Assembly (NCBI GenBank): GCA_013076295.1
Contig: RQOL01000519.1
Location: 1,612,001 to 1,676,000 of the forward strand
Source of the DNA: Sanderia malayensis
Lineage: Eukaryota > Cnidaria > Scyphozoa > Semaeostomeae > Pelagiidae
Reading direction: 5' to 3'
DNA length: 64,000 bases
Made by a program: the position numbers and the translations under genes. The notes beneath the pieces were generated by a model that searched no databases, was not told the origin of the DNA, and worked only from the letters and a program-made list of their open reading frames with translations. Below are positions 1 through 11,611 of the stretch, one piece after another. Every line of letters starts with the position of its first letter. Position 1 is the stretch's first letter.

Positions 1-188
1 CAGTAAATCTGATTATTATTATTCAATAGATTATTATTCAATACTATCTGGCAACAAGTAGAAGACGTTACACGGGCTCGGGAAATTTATACATAAACTA
101 ACCATAACTATATCACAAAAGAACATATTGCAAAAGCAGAACAGAATAACAGAATAGCTTGCTCAACGATGCTTATTTTTCCTTGCAG

Positions 189-309
189 GTTAACGACGCT
201 GGGTGACATGAGAGCCAGTGATGAACTGACAGAGGAACAAGTGCGACAAATGCTTTTCGAATTGGAACAAGCTTATAACGCTTTTAATCGCCTACTCCAA
301 CACACATGA
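189..309 (+). CDS. Terminal coding exon of an unrecognised gene (partial)
   Basis: A pyrimidine-rich tract ending in ttgcag precedes this segment, and only one reading frame is open, from the first complete codon (LTTLGDMRASDELTEEQV...) to a TGA at 307-309. It encodes about 39 residues rich in Glu, Gln and Leu, ending AFNRLLQHT, which look helical. The acceptor, the open frame and the charged helical composition support a real last exon whose other exons lie left of the window. I do not recognise the family. It reads superficially like the end of a coiled-coil or EF-hand-like protein, but no calcium-binding loop is present. The following 500 bp to 808 show no convincing coding sequence. Confidence 0.5.
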
Positions 310-808
310 TCTATTATCGTATTATTTATGAACACGAGGTGAGATGTAATTAAACTAAAGGGTGGTGGAATAAGTATCATTTTACTCCCTAAATACTCAA
401 AATATTATCTTAATCCACTTGTAAGTTTGTAAGAGTGTGATTGAGAGTTCTTGGCTTGTGATTGTTATTTTTATGTTAGTAAATGCAGAACAAAGGTCTC
501 TCATACGAATCAATGCATTTCATAAAGCTAGCTCCACTGTGCACTATTTGAGTGATACTACATTCTACCAGGATTCCTTTCACACTACCACCCATCTTTC
601 CGAGTCCGAAACTCCTGTGTATTATATACAGTGCTGTCCAGGCTTTAACACTGCTTAGTCAAGGCAATTTTGTTTCGCAAACAGTTGTATTATTCCTGCT
701 GAAATATTTTCCAGCCTACAGTCTTACTATTGAGACTAAACCTGGGCAGCTATATATAAACGTGCATGTCTGTGCTGTACTTGTATCGAGCGTAACCTGT
801 ACCTCCGT

Positions 809-1155
809 TTAAACGTGTCCGTTGTGCAGATGTCCGTTGTGTGCGCGCCCGTTGTGTGCGTGGTCGTTGTGTGCGTGGCCGTTGTGTGCGCGACCGTTTT
901 GTGCGCGGTCATTCAATTCCGATTCCTCTTCATATCTGTAATTATACGCCTCGTGTGAACTCGTCTGATCGCATTTGAAGAACCAAACGTAACACGGCGT
1001 GTTCTTCTTCGTTCCTCTTCGCTTCCTCATCTTCTTCTCGTCCCTCTTCCACCGGAAGATCACGAAGGCAATCAGCGGTATGATAACCAGTGCTGCTACC
1101 AACGCCATTCCCATTAGGATTTGTTCGTGAAGCCCCATTTTCTCAAAGAAGCTGC
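809..1155 (-). CDS. Last exon of a single-pass membrane protein with His/Asn repeat tail
   Basis: On the minus strand a good acceptor (ttgcattgcag) lies just before position 1155. The open frame continues SFFEKMGLHEQILMGMALV, then a strongly hydrophobic segment (about 20 residues, ALVAALVIIPLIAFVIF), then a basic stop-transfer stretch (RWKRDEKKMRKRRGTKK). The cytoplasmic-like tail ends in about six imperfect five-residue repeats of the form N-G-[HR]-[AL]-H, then a stop at 809-811. The arrangement suggests a type I membrane protein whose ectodomain is encoded upstream on the minus strand (higher coordinates). The phase requires the preceding exon to end after the first base of a codon. No family is recognised. 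The His-rich tail could bind metal, but that is speculation. Confidence 0.5.
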
Positions 1156-2363
1156 CTGCAATGCAACAGATGAATATCTATGCAATAAGCAACAACTTCC
1201 GCGATGGCTGTTAAGCAACGACGCCCCTTCTCCACCCACCCCCTTTTTAATAGGCCCTTCTTTTTTGAAGCAAGATTTTAAAAAGAGCCCCCCTCTATTA
1301 ACTATTACCTTGTTTTTGAAATTATGAACGATTATTGAATTGTAATTACTAAAACATCAATACTCCAAGTTATTTGCAACTATTTTACATCAATATTATT
1401 CATCTGAAGTTTGCCTCATTCTAATAGCCCCCCCTTTGGAGCCTCGAAATTAAGTAAGCCCTCCTCCTTGGGGTTTAACGGTGTTTTTACCACACCTCCT
1501 GCTTGGCATCGATATTGCCAGGATAATTATGCATCCATAATTGCCTGTACGTCCTAATACACTCTCTACTTACAATCATCCTTTTTGTCTGTGAAGAAGA
1601 CGCCCGTTAGTAGCTGTTGTGTTTCTGACTTCAAATAGTTTGGCTTGAATGCTACCTGCGAACGAACAGACACTCGTGTCAATATGACAGTACTTGAGGG
1701 CATTTGATCTTCTTGTATGTACCAGACATTGGTTGGGTTGCTTTGGAGAGCCTGGCGTTACTAAAGCCTTCCACAACAAAGCTTTACTAATGCTAGTGTT
1801 ATTATTATTACAACTGTCTCTATTCTACTTGGCTTTTCTGTACCATTGCTCCTCTGGTTTGTGCAATTATTAAATTCTACAGCCTCGTATGGATGTTTCT
1901 TAGTGCCAACTAATGGTGCCAACATTTCGCTTCAAAAGAACTCGAACCAATTATCTTTAATCTTACCAGAACTCGAACTTGAGGCCTGATCCCGTACGTC
2001 CGAGACCCCTTGATTTTCTGGAATTTTATGATGAATTGTGCATCCTTGCCAGTATACAGTGTGAACCTGTCAAAACACAAACATACCCTCGTGATTTATG
2101 CATCCATCGTGTTTGTGGGCCGCTCTTTGGTTCTACTCGGTGAGCTAATATCCATGGAGATGGTGGCATGGTATTTCACACTGTAATTCTTTGAGAATAG
2201 ACGCCGTTCTCTTCTAGATCCTCACCCCCAATAAACGCCACTTGCGTAGTAAAAACATTGCTAAACGCCAGGGTGTTCATGAATAAGCGCCCGTTTAGTT
2301 TCAACGTTACTTTGCACAGTAACACATTTAACGCCGTGGGCTTAAATCCGGCTATTAACTTAC

Positions 2364-2593
2364 CGCCATTTGGTGAACTTCGTGTTGAAGTCAGTGTTAA
2401 TCTCATCTGCGCCATAGAAGTTTCTCCACGAACAGGTTGATGGTGGGAATTTCTTGGCAATGCTTGAATGTCAACTCGAACATTGTCTCCGAGGCCCAGT
2501 TGGGCTGCCATAGCTTGCACTTGTAGTTGCCTTCTTTGTATACAATGTATGTAGGCAATGCGTAACACTGTCCCGTGCGTGTGCTCGTAGCAT
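2364..2593 (-). pseudogene. Exon-like segment of an extracellular protein with an apparent frame break
   Basis: On the minus strand this piece is bounded by an acceptor (ttccagttgcag) and a good donor (gtaagt). The frame with the best coding look reads TGQCYALPTYIVYKEGNYKC and on through KLWQPNWASETMFELTFKHC, but it stops at TGA 2403-2405, 39 bases before the donor. Just before that stop a neighbouring frame reads YGADEINTDFNTKFTKW straight into the donor, as if one base were gained or lost near 2415. A third frame is open throughout but has poor composition. It may be an ectodomain exon of the membrane protein at 809-1155, and either a pseudogene, a sequencing error or a chance likeness. The 1.2 kb between them shows nothing else clear. 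Confidence 0.3.
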
Positions 2594-2867
2594 CTGCAAC
2601 TGGAATAATGCATTGTATGCAACATGTGGAATTTAATAACTGCATTTAGGTCCTCCTATATTATCTCGGATTTAGTCGTGGTTTAGCAATTGTACGTTAC
2701 ACAAACAATGAGGCAGTGGTTCGAGTCCCGTGCAGTGGAATTGAACTTGGGAGTTAAATTGGACCTGGTACTAAATAAGTGGTACTAGGCCTAATTTAAG
2801 TAAATTAGGCTAGTGAGGCCAGGAGTGAATCGCAGAGGTTGAGACCTCAGGTAAACAAATTCCAAGG

Positions 2868-2970
2868 TATAGGGTTAGGGTTAATGCTAAGGTTAGCGTT
2901 AGTGTTACGGTTACAGTTACGGTTACGGTTACGGCTAGGGTTACGATTAGGTTTATGGTTAGGTTAGCAC
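2868..2970. repeat. Degenerate telomere-like tandem repeat
   Basis: About 100 bp of imperfect 6-mers related to TTAGGG, including TTAGGG, TTACGG, TTAGCG and TTACAG variants, all on one strand. This is an interstitial telomere-like or (GGTTAN)n satellite remnant. No transposon ends are visible around it. Confidence 0.75.
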
Positions 2971-5316
2971 ATGTAATATACTTTCAGGGCATTAGGATAT
3001 TCTTACATGAAATCCTTCTGAGATCCACAAGAGAAAGCAGATCGCATGCGCGTTAATCTGATAGTTCAGCATCATGACTGATGATATATTAGTTTATCAC
3101 CCTTTGTAATGAAAGCAGTTGACAACTTTACTGTTGCATGAGGTTGCTTTATTTCGGTTTGTGGTCATCTTTTGGGGATTGCAACATCAAGGCGAGACAA
3201 GCTCCGTATTCGGATTTTAGTGCATGTTATTTCTTTTCGACCGTCTTTCTTGCTTGCTTCCTATGCGATATTCCGGATACCTGATTCTGATTGGAGGAGA
3301 TAAACCCTAACTGATACTCTATTTCGCTAACTGTGAATGTAATACAGGAGTTGCTAAGCTTTCGCGGCTTCGCGAATCCGTGAGGACACTATTAAAAATC
3401 TCATATGTTATATCGTGACATTGGGGCTTGCGAATTTTAACCACGGAATTGACGGCTTCTCCCTGTGGCTATTCATGCTCATTGTTTCCACAACTGCAAT
3501 AAGAGTGCAATATTGATTTTTGCAATATTGCATGCTTATTGATAAGGAAATTATCTTTGTTGAGGTTTTTTAAAAAGAGCAACCGATCTTGCTGCAATAT
3601 TGTTTGAATTTATGAATCGTGTTTTGTTGCAAGATTCGCTGCTTTCTTATCAGCAACGCGAAGAGGCACGATTGTCCATGCCAACTTCTTAGCTAGCTAA
3701 TCTTCGCAGTGACGTGCTGGGTTATTTACTTAGCGTTTACTGAGCCATTAGCGCTCCTCCCTAATTACTTTAGAGATACTGACACGAAGAACCAGAAAAA
3801 AGACAATAACTCTTGAATCAAATTACTTGAAAAGCTAAATCATATACCCGAAAATAATTCCAATGAAGTTGAAAAGTTGTATTCTATAACTTCAGACAGC
3901 ATAAAATGAATTCTTTTATTGTATTTTGCGTATCTTCAAGAATTGCGAGAACCGAAATGATTGGAGCTCAAATTTAGCCGCAATTTGCCATCGCATTTAT
4001 CAACCGCTTATCGAAGCGATAGTTTATCCAAGTTGACGTTTAAGTAACCGAAACATGCAATAAATCTGTTTATTAGCATGTCAGAAACATGCTACTTGCC
4101 GAGAAAGCGTCAAATATGACTACACGCTGGCTACACTACAAGCGTACTACATGACGTGAAAAACTTACCAACAGAAGTGAAACTGCAAACTACGCTGATC
4201 ACGATGCACAAAGCTACGCCTCCGTCAATCCAAACCATTGTAGCAGTTTAGTTCAACTGTCCAATCGACTTTATATAGACGACAACGCAAACAACTCTAT
4301 ATAAGCAGCTGTGTATAAGAAATCTTGTGCACTCCGCTTAATGTATGGGAAAGAAGTAAGTGATTTAGCAGTCGACAAGAAACAAGCGAACTGTGTTGCC
4401 TGCGGACCCTTTCTTTGTGAGAACAAGTGATGATTTTTGAATCTGTTGAAACCGTTTGCCAAACCTGCAATTGCGGTCGGTCGCTGGCATGTTTCGGTGC
4501 CTTTATGTCACTTGAATTTTGCATCCATTGGCCAGATTCGCTTGTCAATCATTATTGGATCTGGTAGCCACGAAAACCGCTGTTAAGTGACGAGAAGCAT
4601 GATTCCTATTCCGCTGCTGGGTATTATCTTTTTATCATTAGAGAAACTGGTTGTTTTCATACTGGGGGCCTTTGCGTGTTCAAACAAGTTGTGGCCTTTA
4701 CAAGGAGCTTTTTGTGCGCCTAGACTGTACATGATACTGGAGTTATTTTAGGGAAAATTTATAACGCCTCAAACTGGACAACTGATAAAAACTTTCCGCG
4801 AAGCGTTATAATTCTTCACGCTAACCCTCTTATACCGCAAATTTGAAATCACAACACACAAATGTCAAATTTAAAGGTCCTAAAATGGCAACAATATCTC
4901 GTTAAGATAACCCCAAAGCGCCTGTGAAGAAACAGGTTCCTTATTTTTCAAATATGACATAATGTGACATTACCCAATTTTGTTGAGATGAACGTCATTG
5001 AAGTTTGCACGCTGTCGCTCGCGCCCTCACTTTGCATCAAAATGAATCCCGGAATGGCTTTAGAATACGGACGTTAAATGGTCTCTCATTTTACAACCAG
5101 GTTGCTCAGAGGGTGACGTCATAATGTATCTTGGGTATAAGCTAATAATATGTTGCAAGAATTGACTAAAATGATAGTGGTGGAAAGGAATTTTGCCACT
5201 TTTTTGCAGCGGCATGCGAAATGCAGTAAATAAAACTCACCCAGGAAGAGAAAGTGGAACTCTTTTTGTATACCCGGTTTTAATGTGAACATACAACCTT
5301 TGCGAGGAAATATAAA
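2971..5316. other. Intergenic stretch
   Basis: I see no exon chain, RNA gene or clear transposon end here. Short open frames lack splice signals or protein-like composition. The last few hundred bases probably hold the promoter and leader of the membrane-protein gene starting at 5317, but no specific element is convincing. Confidence 0.4.
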
Positions 5317-8300
5317 ATGGATTGTGAATATGTTAGAGGAGATTCCAGCCCGCTTTGTAGCTTGGAAGACCGTTCAGAATCATCTTCAGCAACAAGCAAG
5401 GAAAATAGGCCAGTTGGGTTGTCAACAAGGCGTTGTTGGAGGGAAAATTTAAAGCGAGACTTGTGTATTTTTCTGCAATTTTTTCACTTTCTCTTATCCA
5501 TGGCCTATTTGTGGGCTGGAGTTGTGGAATTCGTCCGAAATCCGCCTTTCTTTGATGCGTACGGGGATGCAACAGCAAGCATTGACCTTCCACGCGGATT
5601 TTTCCAGGTAATAATACAGAAATCGTAAATTCTTCAAACAATACTGAAATATAATACACGCACACCTTCTTTGCTTGCAAATTGCGATTATACATTGTAG
5701 GCTAACGTGTTACCTTGTGTTTTCTAGAATGATCCGCGAAGTACAGAATCTGTAAGTATCTGAAAATAATTTCGCAAGCAAGGTATTCTAGAGATATATA
5801 CAATGCTCTGAATAAGGTAGCCCTGCTCGTTACTTTGCACACTGTCTTAATATCTGCTCTTTCTTTAAGGGTATACTGCGATTGATGGATTTGCCTATAC
5901 TATCAATACTAGTTGTAAGTATGAGCAATTTGCTTATTGTATGTACATTTAATGCTCTAACTTATTTTCAGATTTATCATTTATTGTTTTGAGTACTGCT
6001 GCTTTTTAATCTGAACATAAAGATTATATCTCCATCTGCCTATCAAGGTTTTTGTGTTCCATCTGTTCCAGGTTTATCAATGTGTTTGCGTCTGGCTGAG
6101 ATACAAGGGACTGTCTTGGTTTTTAACGGCCAACATCACTGCCACGTTTCTCACCTTTTGGATTGTCAATTTCTGGAGCAAGAAGCACTTTGAATGGAAG
6201 TAAGTCTTGCCCTTTACTCTGTTGAAACAACAGAACATCAATGACCCTGATATCATTTTCTTGCATGCATGTTTTGTTTCATTATAATCATCTCCAAATT
6301 TGTATTCTCTAGACATTACTCCAGTCGCATGAACGGCTTGGGACTGCAAGTGGCAAGCATTGCTCTGTCTGCAACAACAGTTTTCATGGTCATATTCTAC
6401 AAGAGGAAAAAGTTTCCATTCAAATTCAGAGTTAGTTTGCTTAGGATGTTATTAACACAAATTCCAAACCATAATAGCAATAATAATAGTCATAATGGTA
6501 ATAATAATAATGTGTAGTGCAATTAGGAAATTCTGATTTTATTTTGCAGTCCAGTCTGAGCAGTAAACAGAACACATGGGTGCACATTGTTTGGAATTTC
6601 TTGGCAACGTACTTGGTCATATTTTCTTCACTCATGATCTGGTTCATCAAATTGTATGCATCCTGGGCTTGTTTCAACTCCACTGTGGAGATCATGCAAC
6701 TTTGCAGCACTACAAGTCAGGTATGTAATGACCATGCATCAAATTGTGTTATTCTCCTGTTAAACTACTCTCTATACTGCCATAGTCAATGCTGCATATT
6801 TAGACAAAGAAATCTCATATCCACCACCTCTACTCACCTATCCCCCACCTCTACTGACCTCTCCACCACCTCTGCTCACCTATCCACCACTTCTACTCAC
6901 CTATCCCCCACCTCTACTCACCTATCCCCCACCTCTGCTCACCTATCCACCAACTCTACTCACCTATCCACCACTTCTACTCACCCCCCACTCTACACCT
7001 AACTCTACTCACCTATCCACCAACTCTACTCACCTATCCACCTCTACTCACCCATCCACCAACTCTACTCACCTACCAACTCTACTCACCTATCCACCAA
7101 CTCTACTCACCTATCCACCAACTCTACTCACCTATCCACCAACTCTACTCACTTATCCACCTCCTCTGCTCACCTATCCACCACCTCTACTCACCCATCC
7201 ACCAACTCTACTCACCTATCCACCACCTCTACTCACCTATCCACCACTTCTACTCACCTATCCACCACTTCTACTCACCCATCCACCAACTCTACTCACC
7301 TATCCACCAACTCTACTCACCTATCCACCAACTCTACTCACCTATCCACCAACTCTACTCACCCATCCACCAACTCTACTCACCTATCCACCACCTCTAC
7401 TCACCCATCCACCAACTCTACTCACCTATCCACCAACTCTACTCACCTATCCACCAACTCTACTCACCTATCCACCACCTCTATTCACCTATCCACCACC
7501 TCTACTCACCTATCCACCAACTCTGCTCACCTATCCCCCACCTCTGCTCACCTATCCACCAACTCTACTCACCTATCCACCACTTCTACTCACCTATCCA
7601 CCACCTCTACTCACCCATCCACCAACTCTACTCACCTATTCACCACCTCTACTCACCTATCCACCAACTCTGCTCACCTATCCCCCACCTCTGCTCACCT
7701 ATCCACCAACTCTACTCACCTATCCACCACTTCTACTCACCTATCCACCACCTCTACTCACCCATTCACCACCTCTACTCACCTATCCACCAACTCTGCT
7801 CACCTATCCACCAACTCTACTCACCTATCCACCACTTCTACTCACCTATCCACCACCTCTACTCACCCATCCACCAACTCTACTCACCTATCCACCACCT
7901 CTACTCACCTATCCACCACCTTTGCTGTGATTATTATGTGATTATTTGCAAAATTGAATTTTTATGTGGGGCTTCTTTAGAGGCAGGGTTTTTTCCCATA
8001 AACACTTATTCAAGGATTTACAATATGACAAACTTCCATTACAACTCTTATAGCGAACTATTTATATCCATCCATCAGGCTGTTGATATCCATCATGCAT
8101 TACAATATACTTTTCATCGATCATACTGAATCGTATATGTATCGTATAATGGCATGCTATTGTTGTTATGCCAGATCCTATTGCGTGTTTTTGTTTCTTG
8201 ATTTAGGTTCAATGCTATCCATGTTCCGAATGCCGCTCTTCCGCTCTGCGTCAGTGCGTCAAGTCTGATAAAGTTCAAGTTTTTTCCTGCTCATCGCGTT

Positions 8301-9120
8301 TTCCAAGCAGCGCAAAACAAGTAAGTCTATTCACTACGCGCCGATATTTATCAACGTCATTGAAAACCTTGCTGTTTTGAGATTATAATAATACGTTTGT
8401 CACTTTGTTTACAGGGAGCTTTTTGTACATTCAACTTCAACATGAGCATCTATGGATTTCTGTTAAGTACGTTTGCTTTATTTTTTATTTCCAATGCTTG
8501 TATTTCTTCTTTAACTTTTGTCTGGATATTCTTCAACCAAGCTGATCATTTAAATGATCTGCCTGGTTGAAGATATGACTGGTTTTGTGCGTTCAAAATA
8601 ATTGAGCTTAATCCCAGTCAATATATGTTCCAAATAGTCCAGGTCAATGGTCCAACTATTAGTGTGTCACATTTTTTCTTTGAATATCCTCATTCCCAAG
8701 TATCCAATGTTTAAAGGTCCAATTACATGTTCCGATAAATGCACCGCAGCTTAATGCGATGGCTGTGTTGCATCTCTGGGCACTTGCATTGTATTGCGCA
8801 GCGCGTGTGACCATGGGTATTTTTCTTCAGCATTTGCATATATTGGTGGACTTTGCGTGTTTTTGAGTACGTTTCTGCGTGTCGGCGGACATTATCTCGC
8901 CCGCGGTATGTACCTGGCGATTGACTATTTACAACGGATGCACTTTCGCTCGACCAGTGTCAAGCGTCGTTTCCAGTCTCCTTCATCAAACTTAATGACA
9001 AATTCCCGCGAACTACAGTGCAGTGTCAACAGCGTCAACAACAATGCCGATGATTCGGTCGTGTATAGCTCTGATTCCGACGGCGAGGGCAATGTTTTGA
9101 TCAATGCCCACTTCGGTTGA
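5317..9120 (+). CDS. Six-pass membrane protein of unknown family, 410 residues, nine exons
   Basis: Nine exons join with matching phases: 5317-5607, 5728-5751, 5870-5914, 6072-6199, 6313-6430, 6550-6720, 8207-8320, 8415-8466 and 8831-9120 (TGA). Together they make 1233 nt, every junction GT/AG. The first ATG opens a charged Ser-rich N-terminus without a signal peptide. Hydrophobic segments lie near residues 50-73, 112-129, 133-155, 172-192, 212-235 and 308-330. Between the last two is a Cys-rich stretch (CYPCSECRSSALRQC) that could be a disulfide-bonded extracellular loop. The C-terminal tail of about 70 residues is Ser/Asn-rich and acidic (SSDSDGEG), consistent with phosphorylation. I do not recognise the family; it could be a channel-like or receptor-like orphan. 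The gene structure is well supported, the function unknown. Confidence 0.8.
6819..7927. repeat. 21-bp minisatellite in an intron
   Basis: About fifty head-to-tail copies of a 21-bp unit of the form CACCTATCCACCAACTCTACT, with point variants (CCACCT, CTTCTA, CTGCTC, CCCACC). The array fills most of the intron 6721-8206 of the membrane-protein gene. Because the unit is a multiple of three, it leaves a long Thr/Ser/His open frame running from the upstream exon, but that frame ignores the good donor at 6721 and is not taken as coding. Confidence 0.95.
8526..8577. repeat. Intronic inverted repeat (hairpin)
   Basis: Arms TATTCTTCAACCA and TGGTTGAAGATA flank an inner GATCATTTAAATGATC palindrome. 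It lies in the intron 8467-8830 of the membrane-protein gene. It is probably a foldback or MITE remnant. Confidence 0.6.
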
Positions 9121-9780
9121 TGGAGAATACTTTGATGCATGCTAACGTTGTTTGGCGGGCAATATTCTGATTAATGTTAACTTTTGTTGACGGTATGCTA
9201 GCTCCGCATCAAAGTTGCAAGTAGACTTTAGACTATGTGCGATATGGATATTACATAGTTTTATGTGTATATTTTTTAGATATTTTTGGAGGACAATATT
9301 TTGTTGTATGTTAACGTTGTTTGATGGGCAATATTCTGATTAATGTTAACTTTTGTTGACGGTATGCTAGCTCCGCATCGAAGTTGCAAGTAGACTTTAG
9401 ACTAAATGCGATATGGATATTACATAGTTTTATGTGTATATTTTTTAGATATTTTTGGAGGACAATATTTTGTTGTATGTAACGTTGTTTGGCGGGCAAT
9501 ATTCTCATTAATGTTAACTTTTGTTGACGGTATGCTAGCTCCGCATCGAAGTTGCAAGTAGACTTTAGACTATGTGCGATATGGATATTACATGGTTTTA
9601 TGTGTATATTTTTGTGATATTTTTGGAGGAGAATATTTTGATGAATGTTAACGTTGTTTGACGGGCAATATTCTGATTAATGTTGATTTTTGTTAACGGT
9701 AAGCTCCGAATATCAAGCTAAAAAATGCAAAGCACACTTTTGACTGTTCAAGATTATTATTTCCACTGTATATTTTTATG
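9121..9780. repeat. Four tandem copies of a 168-169-bp unit
   Basis: The motif GTTGTTTGRYGGGCAATATT recurs at 9147, 9316, 9484 and 9653, giving a period of 168-169 bp. The units are highly similar, and the last one decays after about 9720. The array begins immediately after the stop codon at 9118-9120, so it is likely part of the 3' UTR. The last coding codons (GGGCAATGTTTTGATCAATG onward) align with the repeat core (GGGCAATATTCTGATTAATG onward) at about 28 of 37 positions, so the array seems derived from the end of the coding region or shares its origin. Confidence 0.85.
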
Positions 9781-9799
9781 ATATGATTTATTTGCGAAT

Positions 9800-11283
9800 C
9801 TTCAAGTATGTTACACCCTGTTGTTTAGGTAACACACTGCAAATAATATTAGATATTATGTTTTACTGGAAGTATGTTTCGATTAAGATAAATGGAGGAA
9901 AGTAAAGATGTTGTCGTTCTTTCCACACGCGTAGGCTTGAGCGTCCCTGCCTGCAGCCATTCATTGAATTATTGTTGCCTTTTATTTGCAAAGGGAAATA
10001 GCCTTTGAAATTTGTCACCTTTCAGTTCTTTGACCTAACGAATCTCATCGACATACGTTTTTTTCGTCTCTACCACGTGAATCTGTTCTGTTTTTGTAAC
10101 TTGACTTCATCAACAACCTCCTCTCTATGCGTTCAAACAAAGGGCATCTAATTTGATCCACTCTTGCAGATCAAGGCAGATAGCAGATTAAGGACAGCAG
10201 ATCTCTCCTGAAGAGTCTATTTTTTCTATTCTATTCTAGTCTATTCTAGTCTATTCTAGTCTATTCTATTCTATTCTATTCTATTCTATTCTAGTCTATT
10301 CTATTCTATTCTAGTCTCTCTTAGATGTCTCTACTATTTCGTAGAAAGCCTTTGTGAGATCTTCATGAAGATCTTTGAGATCAAGATCTTTTGCGATCTC
10401 TTTAACTCCACGTGTCATTGCCCAATCAAATTTGTTATTTGTTATTGCTTCGCTGCTCTTCGTCACGCCCTTTGCTTGTTCTCTTGTTTCCTCCGTCGCT
10501 TCTAGTGTCGACTCTTCAGGTTATTTCTGTCGCTAAAATGAATGAGTTCGGCGTGCAAACCCTGGAGACTCCATCTCAAGCCGTTCTGTACGTTTTTGAT
10601 TTCATTAGAAAAGCGATAACGTTTCCGAAACTTGTATTTTCAACCAACTTCACAGCCCGACCGCCATTTTGCGGCTACGATTTTTCGACCGGCTGTGAGG
10701 TGATCAATTATCACTTGCAATTAATCCTATTGTTCGTCAGATTACTAATTACTTCCTCGCTATCTGTTTCAACTAAACAAATTGTGTACAATTCTGGACA
10801 AGAAACGGTCTTAGAAGGCCATCGCTGCTCGCTTAAGAAGACACCGAGTGTGTAACTTTACTTTTCGCATAAACACACCTAGCTTTTGTGACGTCGGGCT
10901 TAGCGTCTCCAGACGAGGCTGAAAGGAAATGGTTCTTAACGGATTAGAAGCGTTGTCTTGCTGTCCTTCTTGAAAGATTGAGCCTCCCCAACACATACAC
11001 AACGGTCGGCCGATATTTTGCTTTGTTTTGCTTTTATTTATTTGCCAAACAACTGTAAGCATTCTTTTGTGTGCCGCTAAATTGAGAGTGTAAGAAAGCT
11101 CACATAATGACCAAAGATAGTTGTTCACGCAATTTGCGGAGAATTCATCAATGAACAAATCAACAATGAATTGAAGAATTCTCTGCTATTTTTGCACACA
11201 TTGTGCAAATCCTTTGTATAGCCTCCTGCCTTTCTTTGGACGCTATTCCCGACTTTTTGTTTTTCTCTTTGCGACTATTTTTA
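9800..11283. other. Intergenic stretch
   Basis: No convincing gene. An open frame with internal ATG at 10538 (105 residues, MNEFGVQTLETPSQ...) was considered, but it lacks a recognisable domain or splice signals. A pentanucleotide microsatellite is annotated separately. Confidence 0.35.
10216..10319. repeat. CTATT/CTAGT pentanucleotide microsatellite
   Basis: About twenty tandem copies of TCTAT or TCTAG in an otherwise ordinary intergenic sequence. Confidence 0.9.
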
Positions 11284-11291
11284 ACTGAATT

Positions 11292-11603
11292 CAGAGGCGG
11301 CACCACGGGGAGGACTGGGGAGGACATGTCCTCCCCAATATTTTCCAGGGCCGATTTTTCAATTCGTCGAAATCCGAGGAGAAATATTTAGGGGGGGGGT
11401 ACGATGGCACATGTGAAAAAACAGATAAGATAAACACGGAAATGAAAAAGACTTTTTGAATATACCGACCCTATACAGTAGGGTATACTATACTATACAG
11501 CAAAGTCTAATTTTTCTAATGGGCGTGGCTTTCATAAAAATGGGCGTGGTCCTAAAAATTTTTCCCAGTCCTCCCCGTTTTTTGAGGGCTGGTGCCGCCT
11601 CTG
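11292..11603. mobile_element. Non-autonomous hAT-like element (312 bp)
   Basis: The terminal inverted repeats CAGAGGCGGCACCA and TGGTGCCGCCTCTG are perfect. They are flanked by an 8-bp direct repeat, ACTGAATT, at 11284-11291 and 11604-11611. The 8-bp duplication and CA(G) termini are typical of hAT elements. Internally there is a 22-bp palindrome at 11316-11337 and AT-rich sequence with no coding capacity, so it must be mobilised in trans. Confidence 0.85.
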
Positions 11604-11611
11604 ACTGAATT

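Noticed and set aside
2665..2740. Possible tRNA or tRNA-derived SINE because of GGTTCGAGTCCCG
   Set aside because: The box B match is good, but no convincing box A or cloverleaf stems were found at the right spacing.
6517..7002. 161-codon open frame running from an exon into the minisatellite
   Set aside because: A good donor at 6721 and phase-matched downstream exons show that the frame beyond it is intronic repeat.
6819..7927. Regular repeats that might suggest a CRISPR array
   Set aside because: Units are contiguous 21-mers without spacers, in a eukaryotic intron.
10412..10855. 147-codon open frame with possible start at 10538
   Set aside because: It has no recognised domain, no splice support and low-complexity hydrophobic composition.
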